Of a stretch of DNA of 5,851 nucleotides, positions 1 to 5,851 are shown piece after piece (within the stretch, counting starts at the first letter, position 1; every line of letters begins with the position of its first letter). The notes beneath the pieces were generated by a model. It saw only the letters and a list, made by a program, of their open reading frames with translations, was not told where the DNA came from and searched no databases. Origin of the DNA: an uncultured Clostridia bacterium (lineage in GTDB: Bacteria > Bacillota > Clostridia > Oscillospirales > Oscillospiraceae); contig CAMVJF010000116.1 of the NCBI GenBank assembly GCA_947167725.1, positions 1 through 5,851 of the forward strand. The letters are read 5' to 3'. The translations under genes were made by a program, and so were the position numbers.

Positions 1-1
1 C

Positions 2-2383
2 TTCGGCGCGGAATGCGCGGTGCTGCTGAAGAGCGACGGCTCCTTCCCCCTGAAGAGCCCCTGCGAGCTGGCGCTCTACGGCAGCGGAGCGCGCCGCACG
101 ATCAAGGGCGGCACCGGCTCGGGCGAAGTCAATTCCCGGTGCTTTCGGACCGTGGAGGACGGTCTGGAAGAGGCCGGCTTCACGATCACCAGCAAGAGCT
201 GGCTGGACCGCTACGGGGCGCTGTATTCGGAGGCGAAGAAGCGCTTTATCCGCGAGCTGAAGCGCTCCGCTCTGAAGCGCGGGACCCTGGCGGTCCTGGA
301 CAATATGGGCGCCGTGATGCCGGAACCCGAGTATGCGCTGCCGCTGGACGCCGCGGGCGACACCGCCGTGTATGTCCTGTCGCGCATCTCCGGCGAGGGC
401 TCCGACCGCAGGGCGGTCCCCGGCGATATCCTGCTGACCGCGACCGAGACGCGGGATATCCTGAAGCTCAATGAAAAATACAAAAACTTTCTTCTGGTGC
501 TGAACGTCGGCGGCGTGGTCGATCTCAGCCCGGTCATGGAGCTGCGGAACATTCTGCTGCTCAGCCAGCTCGGCGTCGAGACGGGCGACATCCTGGCCGA
601 TCTCATCCTGGGAAGGAGCGTTCCCTCCGGCAGACTGACCACGAGCTGGAGCGCGTGGGAGGACTATCCGGGCATCGGCGAGTTCGGCGAGAAGGACGAT
701 ACGCGCTACCGCGAGGGCATCTACATCGGCTACCGCTATTTTGACAGCGCGGGCAGGAAAGCCCTGTTCCCCTTCGGCTTCGGCCTGGGCTATACGAGCT
801 TCGCGCTGAAAGCGAGCGAGGCCGCGGAAGAGAAGGGCCGGATCAGTCTGCACGCCGCCGTGGAAAACACCGGCCGCTTTGCCGGCAAAGAGACCGTGCA
901 GCTCTATGTCTCCGCACCGCAGGGAAAGCTGGACAAGCCGTACCAGAGCCTCGCGGCCTTTGCCAAGACCGGCGAGCTGCAGCCGGGCGAGAGCGAGGAG
1001 CTGACGCTGTCCTTCGACCTGCGCGAGCTCGCCTCCTACGACGCCTCTCGTGCGAGCTGGATCCTCGAGCCGGGCGACTATGTGCTCCGCCTCGGCGTCT
1101 CCAGCGCGGACACCGTGCCGGCCGCGATCGTCCGTCTCGACGGCGAGACGATCGTCCAAAGCGGGAAAAACTGCCTCGGAAAGCCGGACTTTGCCGACTG
1201 GAAGCCGGAGAAACCGGCGGAAGAAGCGCTCGGCGGACTGCCCGTCCTGCCGGTGAGCGCCGGCGCGTTCATAACGCGGCGGGTGGACTATACCCCGCGC
1301 GAGGAGATCGACCCCGAGATCACGGCGCTGACCGACGAGGAGCTCTGCTGTATAAACATCGGCGCGTTCAAGCGGAAAGGCTCTGCGAGCGTCATCGGCG
1401 AGGCGGCCCAGTCCGTGGCCGGCGCCGCGGGCGAGACCGTAACGATAAGAGAAAAGGAGATCCCCGGCATGGTTATGGCGGACGGACCCGCGGGTCTGCG
1501 CCTGAGCCGTCAGTATACCCGGGATGAAAAAGGCGTGCACGCCATCGGCGGCGGCATGCCGGAGAGCGTGATGGAGCTGATGCCCGCGCCGGCCGCCTTC
1601 GTGATGAAGCTGCTGGACGGGAAAGGCGTGACGAAGGGCGAAATCTTTGAGCAGAACTGCACCGCCATCCCGATCGGCACCGCGATCGCGCAGAGCTGGA
1701 ACCTTGCCTTCGCCGAGCTCTGCGGAGACGTCGTCGGCGACGAGATGGAGCGCTTCGGCGTGCAGCTCTGGCTGGCCCCGGCGCTGAACATCCACCGCAA
1801 TATCCGCTGCGGCCGCAACTTTGAGTATTTCTCCGAGGACCCGCTGATTTCCGGCAGCTTCGCCGCGGCGATCACCCGCGGCGTGCAGAAGCACCCCGGC
1901 TGCGGCACGACCGTCAAGCACTTTGCTGCCAACAACCAGGAGAGCAACCGCTACGGCAACAACAGCCTGGTGAGCGAGCGCGCGATGCGGGAGATCTATC
2001 TGCGCGGCTTTGAGATCGCGGTAAAGGAGAGCCAGCCGCACGCGCTAATGAGCTCGTACAACCTGCTCAACGGCATCCACACCTCCGAGCGGCGCGATCT
2101 GATCGAGGATGTGCTCCGGGCGGAGTTCGGCTTTGAGGGCGTCGTGATGACGGACTGGATCATCGGCGCGATGTACGGAAGAAAAAACAAGTACCCGGCC
2201 CCGAACGCCGCGAAGAACGCCGCGGCGGGCAACGACCTGACGATGCCGGGCGGCAGGGGCGATCTCAAGGCCATGATGAAGGGCCTGCGGGACGGCGTCG
2301 TCACGCGCCGCCAGCTCGAGATCAACGCCACGCGCGTCGCCCGTCTGGCAAAAAAGCTGCGGGCGGAAAAGCAGGAGAAATAG
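2..2383 (+). CDS. GH3 beta-glycosidase (probable beta-glucosidase), reversed domain order, 5'-partial
   Basis: Retaining exo-acting glycoside hydrolase of family 3, most likely a beta-glucosidase releasing glucose from the non-reducing end of oligosaccharides or plant glycosides. The reading frame is open from the first codon of the window, and the opening residues (ECAVLLKSDGSFPL) match the conserved 'VLLKN-G-LPL' start of the GH3 C-terminal-type domain. Probably only about 20-40 residues are missing. Counting from nt 2 (793 residues): GH3_C sandwich about 1-267, ending FPFGFGLGYTSF; fibronectin-III-like domain about 281-366; linker; GH3_N TIM barrel about 440-785. This order is the reverse of most GH3 enzymes and matches the Ruminococcus albus/Butyrivibrio type. 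The candidate nucleophile is Asp718 in VVMTDW (nt 2153-2155) and the candidate acid/base is Glu132 in RISGEGSDR (nt 395-397). Sugar-binding motifs DGPAGLR (from 494), RNFEYFSEDP (from 605) and KHF (639-641) are intact. Whether a signal peptide exists cannot be seen. The gene ends 1 nt before the rhamnosidase start. Family assignment is secure; the exact sugar (glucose versus xylose or another) is inferred. Confidence 0.93.
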   Translation, partial: FGAECAVLLKSDGSFPLKSPCELALYGSGARRTIKGGTGSGEVNSRCFRTVEDGLEEAGFTITSKSWLDRYGALYSEAKKRFIRELKRSALKRGTLAVLDNMGAVMPEPEYALPLDAAGDTAVYVLSRISGEGSDRRAVPGDILLTATETRDILKLNEKYKNFLLVLNVGGVVDLSPVMELRNILLLSQLGVETGDILADLILGRSVPSGRLTTSWSAWEDYPGIGEFGEKDDTRYREGIYIGYRYFDSAGRKALFPFGFGLGYTSFALKASEAAEEKGRISLHAAVENTGRFAGKETVQLYVSAPQGKLDKPYQSLAAFAKTGELQPGESEELTLSFDLRELASYDASRASWILEPGDYVLRLGVSSADTVPAAIVRLDGETIVQSGKNCLGKPDFADWKPEKPAEEALGGLPVLPVSAGAFITRRVDYTPREEIDPEITALTDEELCCINIGAFKRKGSASVIGEAAQSVAGAAGETVTIREKEIPGMVMADGPAGLRLSRQYTRDEKGVHAIGGGMPESVMELMPAPAAFVMKLLDGKGVTKGEIFEQNCTAIPIGTAIAQSWNLAFAELCGDVVGDEMERFGVQLWLAPALNIHRNIRCGRNFEYFSEDPLISGSFAAAITRGVQKHPGCGTTVKHFAANNQESNRYGNNSLVSERAMREIYLRGFEIAVKESQPHALMSSYNLLNGIHTSERRDLIEDVLRAEFGFEGVVMTDWIIGAMYGRKNKYPAPNAAKNAAAGNDLTMPGGRGDLKAMMKGLRDGVVTRRQLEINATRVARLAKKLRAEKQEK
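2373..2377 (+). promoter_or_regulatory. Ribosome binding site of the rhamnosidase gene
   Basis: AGGAG lies inside the last codons of the GH3 gene, 7 nt before the ATG at 2385. The position is near-optimal for a Shine-Dalgarno site and supports that ATG. Because the site lies within translated sequence and the upstream stop codon is 1 nt from the start, ribosomes finishing the GH3 gene could re-initiate directly on the rhamnosidase. Confidence 0.75.
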
Positions 2384-2384
2384 C

Positions 2385-4916
2385 ATGAAGGCGATTCGAC
2401 TGAGAACGGAATACCTCTTTGATCCTCTCGGCGTGGATTTCCAGCATCCTCGCCTCATGTGGAACTGCGAAGGCGGCAAAAAGCAGACCGCGTATCAGAT
2501 CGTGACCGGGAGCTGGGACAGCGGCAGGGTCGAGAGCGCCTCCATGCGCGCCGAATACCCGAAGCCGCTCCCTGACCGCGAGCGCGTGAACTGGCGCGTT
2601 CGGCTCTGGGACGAGAACGGCGAGCCGGGCGAATGGAGCGAGGCCTTCTTCGAGACGGGCATCTCCGCCTGGCAGGCCAGATGGATCACCGGCAATTACA
2701 CGGTGAACAGGAAAGAGCGCTTTCCCGTCGACTGCTTCCGCAAGGCTTTTATCGTGAAGCAGCCGGTGAAAAGCGCGCGGCTCTATATCACCGCCTGCGG
2801 TCTGTACGAGGCGCGGCTCGGCGGAAAACGGATCGGCGACTTCGTGATGGCGCCCGGCTATACCGACTACCGCAGGCGCGTGCAGTACCAGAGCTATGAC
2901 GTCGCCGGACTGCTGCGCGAGGGAGACAACGAGCTCACCGTGTTTTTGGCCGACGGCTGGTACCGCGGCTCCTGCGGCGCCAACGGCATTGTGAACCAGT
3001 ACGGCACCGAGACCAAGCTGCTCGCGCAGCTGGAGATCACCCTCGCCGACGGCAGCGTTCAAACCGTTGTGAGCGATGAGACCTGGGACTGGTCGAACGA
3101 CGGTCCGATCCGTTTCGCCGACAACAAGGACGGCGAGACCGTCGAGGCCTTCCGCACGCCGCTCTATCTCGGCAGGGCGAAGCTCACAAAGTACAAGGTC
3201 GTCCCCACGGCCTCCGACAATGTCCCGGTGCGGGAGCATGAACAGTTCAAGCCGACGCTGCTCACCACGCCCTCGGGAAAAACGGTGCTGGACTTCGGGC
3301 AGAACATCCAGGGCTATGCGTCCTTCTCCTTGAGCGCGCACGCCGGACAGCGCATCTTCCTGCGCTTCGGCGAGATGATCGACAAGGACGGGGAATTCAC
3401 CCAGAAAAACATCCAGATTGCCAACCGCGGCAAAACGACGCCGCTGCAGCAGGTGGAATACTTCTGCGCCGAGGGCTGGAACGAGTATAAAACGACCTTT
3501 GCCGTCTTCGGCTTCCGATATGTGCTGGTGGAGACGGACATTCCCTTCAAGCCCGAGGACTTCACGGCCCACGCCGTCTATTCCGATCTGGAGCGTACGG
3601 GCTGGTTTGACAGCTCGAGCGAGCTGCTGAACAGATTCTTTGAGGCCACGGTCTGGTCGGCCAAGGGCAACCATCTGGACATCCCCACCGACTGCCCGAC
3701 GCGCGAGCGCCACGGCTGGACCGGCGACGCGCAGCTCTTCTTCACGAGCGCCGCGTATCTTTTCGGCTTTGCTCCCTTTGCCCGGAAGTATCTGCGCGAC
3801 GTCTACGACTGGCAGAAAAAGAACGGCAGGCTGCCGCACATCGCGCCGGAGGGCGGCTCGGATTTTTACATGTGGACGATGAACGGCTCTGTCGGCTGGT
3901 CGGACGTGGGCGTGCTGATCCCCTGGCGCTATGCGGAGATCTATCAGGACGAGACGATCCTGCGCGAAAACTACGACGGTATGGCGAAGTACGCCCGCTT
4001 CATGGAAAAGCGCGTCGGGAAAACGACGCCGATCTTCTCCGAAAAGATGAAGCTCTCAAAGGAAGCGCAGGAGTATCTTGTCAACATGGGCCAGAGCTAC
4101 GGCGAATGGGCGGAGCCCGTCGACATCGGCGGCGGCTTCCGCTGGCAGGATTTCGTCAATCCCCATCCCGAAGTCTCGACGGCTTACACCGCGTATATCA
4201 TGCGCCTCATGAGCGAGATCGCGCAAAGGCTCGGCCATATGGACGACGCAAAGGAATTCCGCGGCTATGCCGAGGGCTGCAAAAAGGCCTATCGGGAGCT
4301 GGTCTCCGGCGGGACCTACACGCTGGACACCGATCGGCAGGCACAGCTCGTCCGGCCGCTGTATATGGAGCTGCTGGACGAGGAGCAGACCGCATTTGCC
4401 CGGAAGCGCCTGCTTTCGGCGCTGGAGCATTACGGCTGGCGGCTCGGCACAGGCTTTCTGTCCACGCCGCTGATCCTCTACGTGCTGGCGGACTATGACC
4501 TTGAGGCGGCGTACAGGCTGCTCGAAAACGAGGAGATCCCCGGCTGGCTGTCGATGCCGAAGGCCGGCGCGACGACGATCTGGGAGAGCTGGGAGGGTCC
4601 GAACTCACAGGAGGGTGTCGCCTCGCTCAACCACTACTCCAAGGGAGCTGCGGTCGAGTGGCTGTTCTCGACGATGTGCGGCATCCGCATAACGGGCGAA
4701 AACCGCTTCACGATCGCGCCGCGTCCGGGCGGACACTTCACCCATGCCGCCGCAAAATACAACAGCGTCTGCGGCATGGCGGAGAGCCGCTGGGAAAAGC
4801 GGGCCGGCAAGACCGTCTACTCGGTCCGCATCCCCGCCAACTGCGAGGCGGAGATCGTTCTCCCCGGCGGCACGCGCGAGACCGTCGGCGCGGGCGAGTA
4901 CCGCTTTGAGGAATGA
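2385..4916 (+). CDS. Alpha-L-rhamnosidase, glycoside hydrolase family 78
   Basis: Inverting enzyme that hydrolyses terminal alpha-L-rhamnose from glycosides or oligosaccharides. The protein has 843 residues. Domains by sequence: N-terminal Ig-like sandwich about 1-93 (RTEYLFDPLGVDFQHPRLMW, ending WSEAFFETG); Bac_rhamnosid_N jelly-roll about 118-270 (LYEARLGGKRIGDFVMAPGY); middle concanavalin-like sandwich about 285-385 (LDFGQNIQGY, GFRYVLVE); six-hairpin (alpha/alpha)6 catalytic barrel about 400-745; C-terminal beta domain about 755-843. The catalytic signature DCPTRERHGWTGD starts at Asp436. Its spacing of Asp436, Glu441 and Asp448 equals that of Asp567, Glu572 and Asp579 in Bacillus sp. GL1 RhaB. 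Glu441 is the expected general acid and Glu734 in TTIWESWEG (nt 4584-4586) the expected base. There is no signal peptide or membrane segment, so it is presumably cytoplasmic. The ATG is supported by AGGAG 7 nt upstream and by the family's typical N-terminus. The N-terminal sandwich looks a little short. The nearby rhamnulokinase supports rhamnose as the product. Natural substrate is unknown. Confidence 0.96.
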   Translation: MKAIRLRTEYLFDPLGVDFQHPRLMWNCEGGKKQTAYQIVTGSWDSGRVESASMRAEYPKPLPDRERVNWRVRLWDENGEPGEWSEAFFETGISAWQARWITGNYTVNRKERFPVDCFRKAFIVKQPVKSARLYITACGLYEARLGGKRIGDFVMAPGYTDYRRRVQYQSYDVAGLLREGDNELTVFLADGWYRGSCGANGIVNQYGTETKLLAQLEITLADGSVQTVVSDETWDWSNDGPIRFADNKDGETVEAFRTPLYLGRAKLTKYKVVPTASDNVPVREHEQFKPTLLTTPSGKTVLDFGQNIQGYASFSLSAHAGQRIFLRFGEMIDKDGEFTQKNIQIANRGKTTPLQQVEYFCAEGWNEYKTTFAVFGFRYVLVETDIPFKPEDFTAHAVYSDLERTGWFDSSSELLNRFFEATVWSAKGNHLDIPTDCPTRERHGWTGDAQLFFTSAAYLFGFAPFARKYLRDVYDWQKKNGRLPHIAPEGGSDFYMWTMNGSVGWSDVGVLIPWRYAEIYQDETILRENYDGMAKYARFMEKRVGKTTPIFSEKMKLSKEAQEYLVNMGQSYGEWAEPVDIGGGFRWQDFVNPHPEVSTAYTAYIMRLMSEIAQRLGHMDDAKEFRGYAEGCKKAYRELVSGGTYTLDTDRQAQLVRPLYMELLDEEQTAFARKRLLSALEHYGWRLGTGFLSTPLILYVLADYDLEAAYRLLENEEIPGWLSMPKAGATTIWESWEGPNSQEGVASLNHYSKGAAVEWLFSTMCGIRITGENRFTIAPRPGGHFTHAAAKYNSVCGMAESRWEKRAGKTVYSVRIPANCEAEIVLPGGTRETVGAGEYRFEE
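4908..4912 (+). promoter_or_regulatory. Ribosome binding site deciding the esterase start
   Basis: GAGGA sits in the last rhamnosidase codons. It abuts the ATG at 4913 with no spacer, too close to serve it, but lies 9 nt from the in-frame ATG at 4922, a normal distance. This favours 4922 as the esterase start over the ATGA overlap start at 4913. Confidence 0.6.
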
Positions 4917-4921
4917 GCGTT

Positions 4922-5710
4922 ATGACAAAGCAGATGACCGATCTGGACCGAAAACAGACGCTTCGGGATATCTACCGTCCCAACCGCTACGCGCTTGACG
5001 ACCGCTTCGTGCTGCGCGACGACAAAAAGCATCCCTTTGCCGTGATCTGCCCCGGCGGCGCTTACAGGATCGTCGCGAGCTTCATCGAGGGCACGCCAGT
5101 CGCGCGAAAGCTCAATGGGCTGGGGATCAGCGCCTTCATCGTATACTATCGCGTTCGGAAAAGGGCGCGCTACCCGCATCCGCAGGAGGATCTTGCCCGC
5201 GCCGTGCGGGAAATCCTGGAGCATGCGGAGGAATACGGCGTCGATCCGAACGACTATTCCGTCTGGGGCAGCTCCGCGGGCGGTCACCTGGTCGGGTGCT
5301 TCGGCACGGAGAGCATGGGATATGCCCGCTATCGGCTTCCGAAGCCCCGCGCGCTCGTGCTGAGCTATCCCGTCATCTCCATGGAAGGCGCGCTGACTCA
5401 CCGCGAAACGCATGACAATCTGCTCGGCACTCACGCGGCCGCGGCGACGGAGCGCGCGGTGAGCGTCGACAAGAATGTGACGGCGGCTTATCCGCCGACC
5501 TGTCTCTGGAGCGGCGATGCGGACGCGACCGTCGACCCGGAGAACACCCGCCGCATGGCCGCCGCGCTGGCCGCCGCGGGCGTGCCCTTTCGCTGCGAGA
5601 TCTTTCCCGGCGTCGACCATGGTGTCGGCCCCGGCAGCGGCACGGCGGCCGAGGGCTGGATCGAGCGCGCGGTCGAGTTCTGGAGAGAACAAGCGACAAG
5701 AAGCAGATGA
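4922..5710 (+). CDS. Alpha/beta-hydrolase, carbohydrate (acetyl) esterase type
   Basis: Serine esterase of the alpha/beta-hydrolase fold resembling the BD-FAE/acetyl-esterase group, probably removing acetyl or other small acyl groups from sugars. The protein has 262 residues from the chosen start, about the size of a single-domain esterase. Visible elements: oxyanion-hole motif CPGGAY at 43-48; nucleophile elbow GSSAGG with Ser118 (nt 5273-5275); probable catalytic Asp201 in SGDADATVDP (nt 5522-5524; Asp199 is the alternative); His233 in GVDHGVG (nt 5618-5620). The triad is complete and in the expected order. There is no signal peptide, lipobox or carbohydrate-binding module, so it should act in the cytoplasm on imported material. 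ATG 4922 is preferred because GAGGA lies 9 nt upstream; ATG 4913 would add three residues and overlap the rhamnosidase stop (ATGA). Homology to the family visibly begins only around residue 14. Its place between rhamnosidase and rhamnulokinase suggests de-esterification of rhamnose-containing glycosides, but the acyl group and substrate are inferred. A feruloyl or general carboxyl-esterase remains possible. Confidence 0.85.
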   Translation: MTKQMTDLDRKQTLRDIYRPNRYALDDRFVLRDDKKHPFAVICPGGAYRIVASFIEGTPVARKLNGLGISAFIVYYRVRKRARYPHPQEDLARAVREILEHAEEYGVDPNDYSVWGSSAGGHLVGCFGTESMGYARYRLPKPRALVLSYPVISMEGALTHRETHDNLLGTHAAAATERAVSVDKNVTAAYPPTCLWSGDADATVDPENTRRMAAALAAAGVPFRCEIFPGVDHGVGPGSGTAAEGWIERAVEFWREQATRSR

Positions 5711-5715
5711 GAACA

Positions 5716-5724
5716 AAGGGGTGG
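5716..5724 (+). promoter_or_regulatory. Putative ribosome binding site of rhamnulokinase
   Basis: A purine-rich AAGGGGTGG stretch lies 6 nt before the TTG at 5731 and is the only Shine-Dalgarno-like sequence close to a plausible start. The alternative in-frame ATG at 5707 has only a weak AGAAG-type sequence nearby. The match to the consensus is imperfect. Confidence 0.45.
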
Positions 5725-5730
5725 TCTTTT

Positions 5731-5851
5731 TTGAAGATCTGTCTCGCCATCGACATCGGCGCCTCCTCCGGCCGGCATATCGCGGGCTGGATGGAGGACG
5801 GCGAGTTGAAAACCGAAGAGGTCTACCGTTTCCCCAACGGTGTCACCGAGC
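5731..5851 (+). CDS. rhaB: Rhamnulokinase (L-rhamnulose kinase), 3'-partial
   Basis: ATP-dependent kinase phosphorylating L-rhamnulose to L-rhamnulose-1-phosphate, the second cytoplasmic step of L-rhamnose breakdown after the isomerase RhaA. Only 40 codons lie in the window. They read KICLAIDIGASSGRHIAGW, then MEDGELKTEEVYRFPNG, a clear match to the FGGY-kinase N-terminus and specifically to rhamnulokinases. E. coli RhaB has the same DLGASSGR phosphate-binding motif and a comparable HRFNNG. Asp8 and the GASSGR loop (residues 10-15) are intact. The start is taken as TTG 5731, because family members typically begin about 6 residues before this IDIG motif and a purine-rich site precedes it. An in-frame ATG at 5707, overlapping the esterase stop as ATGA, would add eight residues (MRTKGWSF) that do not resemble the family. 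Kinase identity is strong despite the short stretch; the start is less certain. rhaA and rhaD would be expected further downstream or elsewhere. Confidence 0.88.
   Translation, partial: MKICLAIDIGASSGRHIAGWMEDGELKTEEVYRFPNGVTE

Larger units (their letters stand above)
2..5851 (+). other. Putative rhamnoside-utilisation operon (GH3 - GH78 - esterase - rhaB)
   Basis: Four same-strand genes are separated by 1, about 5 and about 20 nt, with two possible ATGA stop/start overlaps at 4913-4916 and 5707-5710. No hairpin followed by a T-run was seen at any junction. The contents form a functional series: two exo-glycosidases, a de-esterifying enzyme and the kinase of the released sugar. The promoter, regulator, transporter and remaining rhamnose enzymes are not in the window, so operon boundaries are unknown. 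Co-transcription is inferred from spacing. Confidence 0.75.

Noticed and set aside
13..474. 153-codon open frame near the left edge
   Set aside because: It is out of frame with the GH3 gene, whose conserved residues run through this stretch; Arg- and Gly-rich shadow translation.
1022..1031. Perfect 10-bp palindrome GCGAGCTCGC as an operator
   Set aside because: It lies in the middle of the GH3 coding sequence, encodes ordinary FnIII-like domain residues, and short palindromes of this composition are expected by chance.
1150..1320. Possible frameshift or degenerate linker between the GH3 sandwich domains and barrel
   Set aside because: The reading frame stays open, and recognisable family sequence resumes in the same frame (DPEITALTDEEL). 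A variable linker explains it.
2322..3839. 505-codon open frame on the minus strand
   Set aside because: It lies entirely opposite the well-supported GH78 gene. Its composition (rich in V, L, A, R, G, E) is the mirror of GC-rich codons and shows no recognisable domain. Long antisense frames are expected in such DNA.
3872..4498. 208-codon open frame on the plus strand in another frame
   Set aside because: It overlaps the catalytic domain of GH78, whose motifs continue undisturbed on both sides, and it resembles no known protein.
4817..5716. 299-codon open frame on the minus strand
   Set aside because: It is opposite the 3' end of the rhamnosidase gene and the whole esterase gene, which has a full catalytic triad. 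No recognisable motif; a composition artefact.
5715..5735. T-run (5727-5732) as a possible terminator after the esterase
   Set aside because: No GC-rich hairpin precedes the T-run, and the next gene begins within it.
2..5851. A wholly new biological system (defence, mobile or regulatory RNA)
   Set aside because: Every kilobase is accounted for by recognisable carbohydrate enzymes with intact catalytic residues, and intergenic space totals only about 26 nt.

Overview
The window is tightly packed coding sequence, all on the + strand, and reads as the inside of one glycoside-catabolism operon. Four genes are present: the 3' part of a family 3 glycoside hydrolase (beta-glucosidase type), a complete family 78 alpha-L-rhamnosidase, a complete alpha/beta-hydrolase of the carbohydrate acetyl-esterase type, and the first 40 codons of a rhamnulokinase (RhaB). 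The three junctions are 1 nt, about 5 nt (or a 4-nt ATGA overlap) and about 20 nt (or a second ATGA overlap). No junction has room for a promoter or terminator, so the genes are very probably co-transcribed and partly translationally coupled. No RNA gene, mobile element, CRISPR array or long repeat was seen.

Organism: the DNA is GC-rich by eye, with mostly G or C at third codon positions. The GH3 protein has the reversed domain order (C-terminal-type sandwich first, TIM barrel last) known from Ruminococcus albus and Butyrivibrio beta-glucosidases. The rhamnosidase and kinase also read like those of gut or rumen Clostridia. Purine-rich AGGAG/GAGGA ribosome binding sites and a likely TTG start fit Firmicutes. 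My best guess is a GC-rich, probably uncultured, anaerobic member of Clostridia (Oscillospirales- or Christensenellales-like). This is inference from protein style, not a phylogeny.

Layout: 2-2383 GH3 beta-glycosidase (5' end outside the window); 2385-4916 GH78 alpha-L-rhamnosidase; 4922-5710 esterase; 5731-5851 rhamnulokinase (3' end outside the window).

How they work together: the rhamnosidase would release terminal L-rhamnose from an imported oligosaccharide or plant glycoside. The GH3 enzyme would remove the beta-linked sugar, probably glucose, and the esterase would strip acetyl or other small acyl groups that block the other two. RhaB would then phosphorylate L-rhamnulose, after the isomerase RhaA, on the way to dihydroxyacetone phosphate and L-lactaldehyde. 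The two complete enzymes have no signal peptide, so the work is probably cytoplasmic and needs a sugar transporter encoded elsewhere. The alpha-rhamnosidase plus beta-glucosidase pair is the activity set called naringinase, which makes rhamnosyl-glucosides (rutinosides, neohesperidosides) a natural substrate guess. Rhamnose-containing pectin or exopolysaccharide fragments are equally open. This is a recognisable catabolic locus; I did not find evidence for an unprecedented system.
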